Source of the DNA: Clostridia bacterium
Lineage (GTDB): Bacteria > Bacillota > Sulfobacillia > SLMV01
NCBI GenBank assembly: GCA_003551365.1
Contig: PUMM01000147.1
Span: 1-45,124, forward strand
DNA length: 45,124 nucleotides
Direction of reading: 5' to 3'
The position numbers were made by a program, and so were the translations under genes. Each line of letters starts with the position of its first letter. Position 1 is the stretch's first letter. A model generated the notes under the pieces. That model worked only from the letters and a program-made list of their open reading frames with translations, was not told the origin of the DNA and did no database searches. This document shows, piece by piece, positions 43,357-45,124 of the stretch.

Positions 43357-45124
43357 ATGGGTTTTCAGCCCCCCTTGCCATCAGGAGCACCGCGGCCGCC
43401 GTGAGACTGGCCCCCGCCGCCAACAGACAGCACGCGGTGATGCCGAAAATGGGTGCCACCACAGCACTGGCCGCAATTGCTCCCAGACATGCTCCAAACA
43501 GCTCCACTCCGTATGCTGTTCCCGTTGATCTCTCGGCGCGTCCGTGTAGAGAGGTGTAGCAGGCCACCGCCAGCGGAAAGTCGATCCCGTTCAGCATTCC
43601 TGCCACAAAGGTTAGCACGGAAAATAGCAGAAACACAATAAGAGGCAATCGCACGGCTGCCGCACCGGGCAGGCCGAACGCTATGGCCCCGGACAGGACA
43701 GCCATGAGTATCTGCACCTTTGCCAGATTATCGATGCTGGTCTTATCACTCACATAGCGATGAGCGAGGAAGGCGCCCAGGGACAGACCGCACATGAACA
43801 TTGCCGTCACCAGTCCCACCATCTCGTAGACGAAACCGTATATGCTCTGAAAGGAAAACAGCAGACCTATTTGCAGGCTCATAGTGGAAAGGCCGGTGGT
43901 GAAGACCGTAAGGAGCACTGCCAGCCTGGACAGTGGGCCAGCGCCGATTCCCTTTGCTCTGACACGCAGTAGCGCTGCGAGCAACAGGGGAAGGGCAGCC
44001 AGCGGCAGTATCCACCAGAACTGCACGTGCAGCAGCTGGTGCAGCGACGCCATGGGGTCGCCCCTGGTCAGATCCTCCCAGAGCATCAGGGTGTAGTAGT
44101 ATCCTATCGGTTTGAGGTCAGCATTGATGAAGTAGTGCTGTTCGACGGGTGGCAGCTCGGCCTCCATCTCCTTTTGCTCATCCAGAGCTTTCGGAAACGG
44201 AGGAACTGCGCCCGGTCCCCGCAGGTGGGCGGTCGGATCCCGCCCGTGCGAACGAACCACCCAGTTCACTCTCCTCAGTTGGGTTTCCTCCAACAGTGTG
44301 TGATAGCGGCCGGGGGAAAACTCCTCCGCATCCACTTCCCGCTGTCTGTAGCGGTCCTCCAGGGTTTTGGGATCCACGGATGTTTGCGCAGGTGCGTCAG
44401 TGGCGAAGTAGAACATGAACCGGTCCCCGGCCGGCAGCACTTCAGTGAATACGGTGTCCAGGGTGTGGTATATGGTGGCGTTGCGATTGGCTATAGCAGT
44501 TCCGCGCAGGTCTGGGGTGGAGGTCACTCCGGTCACGAACACACCGTCGGGCCGGAGAAGGTCTGCAGCCTCGCGGAAGAATTCCCGGGTGTAGTATCGG
44601 TTCATCTCGGCGGTGAACGGATCGGGGCGATCCACGATGATCATGTCGTATTCGTACGGTGCGGTCTTAACAAACAGGCGCCCGTCGGCATGAATCAGGT
44701 TGACTCGATCATCATCGAGAGCCTGTCGCGTGCGGGCGGAAACATAGGGGCGCGCTGCGTGTGTCAGGGTCTCGTCCAGCTCCACGTAGTCGATTTCTTC
44801 CACGTCGTGCTGCAGGATTCCGCTCAGGACGCCCCGCAATCCGCCACCTATCAGAAGTATTCGTTCCGGGCTATCGTGCTGAACCAGGGCGAGGTGGGCA
44901 AAATCGACTGCTTCCCCTTCTTCCAGCCCGGCAACTGCGGTCTCCGGCCCGGCCGTACTGAAGATCAGGTGACCACTCTGGTAGAAACTGTACTGATCCC
45001 TCCGTTGGGCAATAGAAATCGCCCCGTGTTCAGAATGATGCGTTTCGATGAGCTCATGCTGCGGGGCAAAGTGGCCCCACTGCAGGTGATAGGCCCAGTC
45101 ATCTACCGCTGACAGAAAGGGAGC
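43349..45124 (-). CDS. membrane-anchored spermidine-synthase-like protein, 5' end missing
   Basis: The gene is open to the right window edge; its true start lies outside. Visible order: a segment rich in acidic and aromatic residues, the nucleotide-like motif RILLIGGGLRGVLSG, IDYVELDETLTHAARP and DMIIVDRPDPFTAEMNRYYT (all aminopropyltransferase/SpeE landmarks), then, after about residue 270 of the visible part, seven predicted membrane helices to the C-terminus (for example FWWILPLAALPLLLAALL and LRLPLIVFLL-like stretches). Multi-helix SpeE-like proteins are common in bacteria and are mostly uncharacterised; true polyamine synthesis is not established. It is translated ahead of the AmrS-like gene. 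Confidence 0.82.
   Translation of the reverse strand, partial: APFLSAVDDWAYHLQWGHFAPQHELIETHHSEHGAISIAQRRDQYSFYQSGHLIFSTAGPETAVAGLEEGEAVDFAHLALVQHDSPERILLIGGGLRGVLSGILQHDVEEIDYVELDETLTHAARPYVSARTRQALDDDRVNLIHADGRLFVKTAPYEYDMIIVDRPDPFTAEMNRYYTREFFREAADLLRPDGVFVTGVTSTPDLRGTAIANRNATIYHTLDTVFTEVLPAGDRFMFYFATDAPAQTSVDPKTLEDRYRQREVDAEEFSPGRYHTLLEETQLRRVNWVVRSHGRDPTAHLRGPGAVPPFPKALDEQKEMEAELPPVEQHYFINADLKPIGYYYTLMLWEDLTRGDPMASLHQLLHVQFWWILPLAALPLLLAALLRVRAKGIGAGPLSRLAVLLTVFTTGLSTMSLQIGLLFSFQSIYGFVYEMVGLVTAMFMCGLSLGAFLAHRYVSDKTSIDNLAKVQILMAVLSGAIAFGLPGAAAVRLPLIVFLLFSVLTFVAGMLNGIDFPLAVACYTSLHGRAERSTGTAYGVELFGACLGAIAASAVVAPIFGITACCLLAAGASLTAAAVLLMARGAENPYV

Noticed and set aside
1-45124. CRISPR arrays, insertion sequences or prophage genes
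   Set aside because: No regularly spaced repeats, transposase motifs or phage structural genes were seen in the window.

Overview
This window carries a nearly complete carbonyl-branch Wood-Ljungdahl (reductive acetyl-CoA) locus of an anaerobic bacterium, followed by 2-oxoacid and glutamate metabolism genes and a more mixed right end. The genes are bacterial in type: a tetrahydrofolate-type methyl branch (MetF/MetV, AcsE), YajC, sigma70-like promoters, strong Shine-Dalgarno sites and frequent GTG/TTG starts. DNA is GC-rich and many proteins are rich in Asp/Glu, which hints at a salt-adapted acetogen or syntrophic acetate oxidiser. A Bacillota/Clostridia-like or neighbouring deep lineage fits (DUF2512 protein, MetV/Hdr/MvhD organisation as in acetogens), but I cannot fix the taxon from sequence alone.

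Layout. 1-329 (minus): 5' end of a cooC Ni-insertion ATPase, divergent from 723-12804 (plus), the acs operon: cooS/acsA, acsB, acsC, an acsF/cooC ATPase, a DUF166 protein, acsD, acsE, a RACo-type corrinoid activator and a BioD/DRTGG-domain P-loop protein. 12878-26148 (plus) is a tightly coupled redox operon: two HdrA-like flavoproteins, MvhD, MetV, MetF, HdrC, a 1484-residue HdrA-GltD-HdrA fusion, then FlxD-FlxC-FlxB-FlxA-like subunits. It looks like a flavin-based electron-bifurcating or confurcating machine linking NAD(P)H, ferredoxin and methylene-tetrahydrofolate reduction. No HdrB is present.

26376-26949: a MoaD/ThiS-like protein and YajC. A good promoter at 26967-26995 starts a structured leader RNA (about 27002-27098) that can pair with the Shine-Dalgarno of a GntR-family regulator. 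Behind it follow the four subunits of a 2-oxoacid:ferredoxin oxidoreductase (28143-30867), then glutamate dehydrogenase with its own promoter and terminator. 32318-37917 holds a DUF2512 membrane protein, an M14 carboxypeptidase, an acyl-CoA carboxyltransferase, 5-formyl-THF cyclo-ligase, a GNAT protein and a small membrane protein. 38002-41049 holds a SAM methyltransferase, an SPW-like membrane protein, a tRNA-Ala(CGC) with promoter and terminator, and an orphan DNA methyltransferase. 41050-45124 holds two convergent radical-SAM proteins, both with Tat/lipoprotein-like signal peptides, and a membrane-anchored spermidine-synthase-like protein cut by the window end.

Working together: CooS/AcsB/AcsCD/AcsE interconvert CO2, CO, methyl-THF and acetyl-CoA; CooC/AcsF and RACo load nickel and reactivate the corrinoid; MetFV with the Hdr/Flx subunits supplies or drains electrons at the methylene-THF step; Gdh, KorABCD and the carboxyltransferase would feed carbon and ferredoxin electrons from glutamate-family amino acids. 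The points most worth a second look are the structured leader RNA, the HdrB-less multi-HdrA/Flx assembly, and the exported radical-SAM pair.
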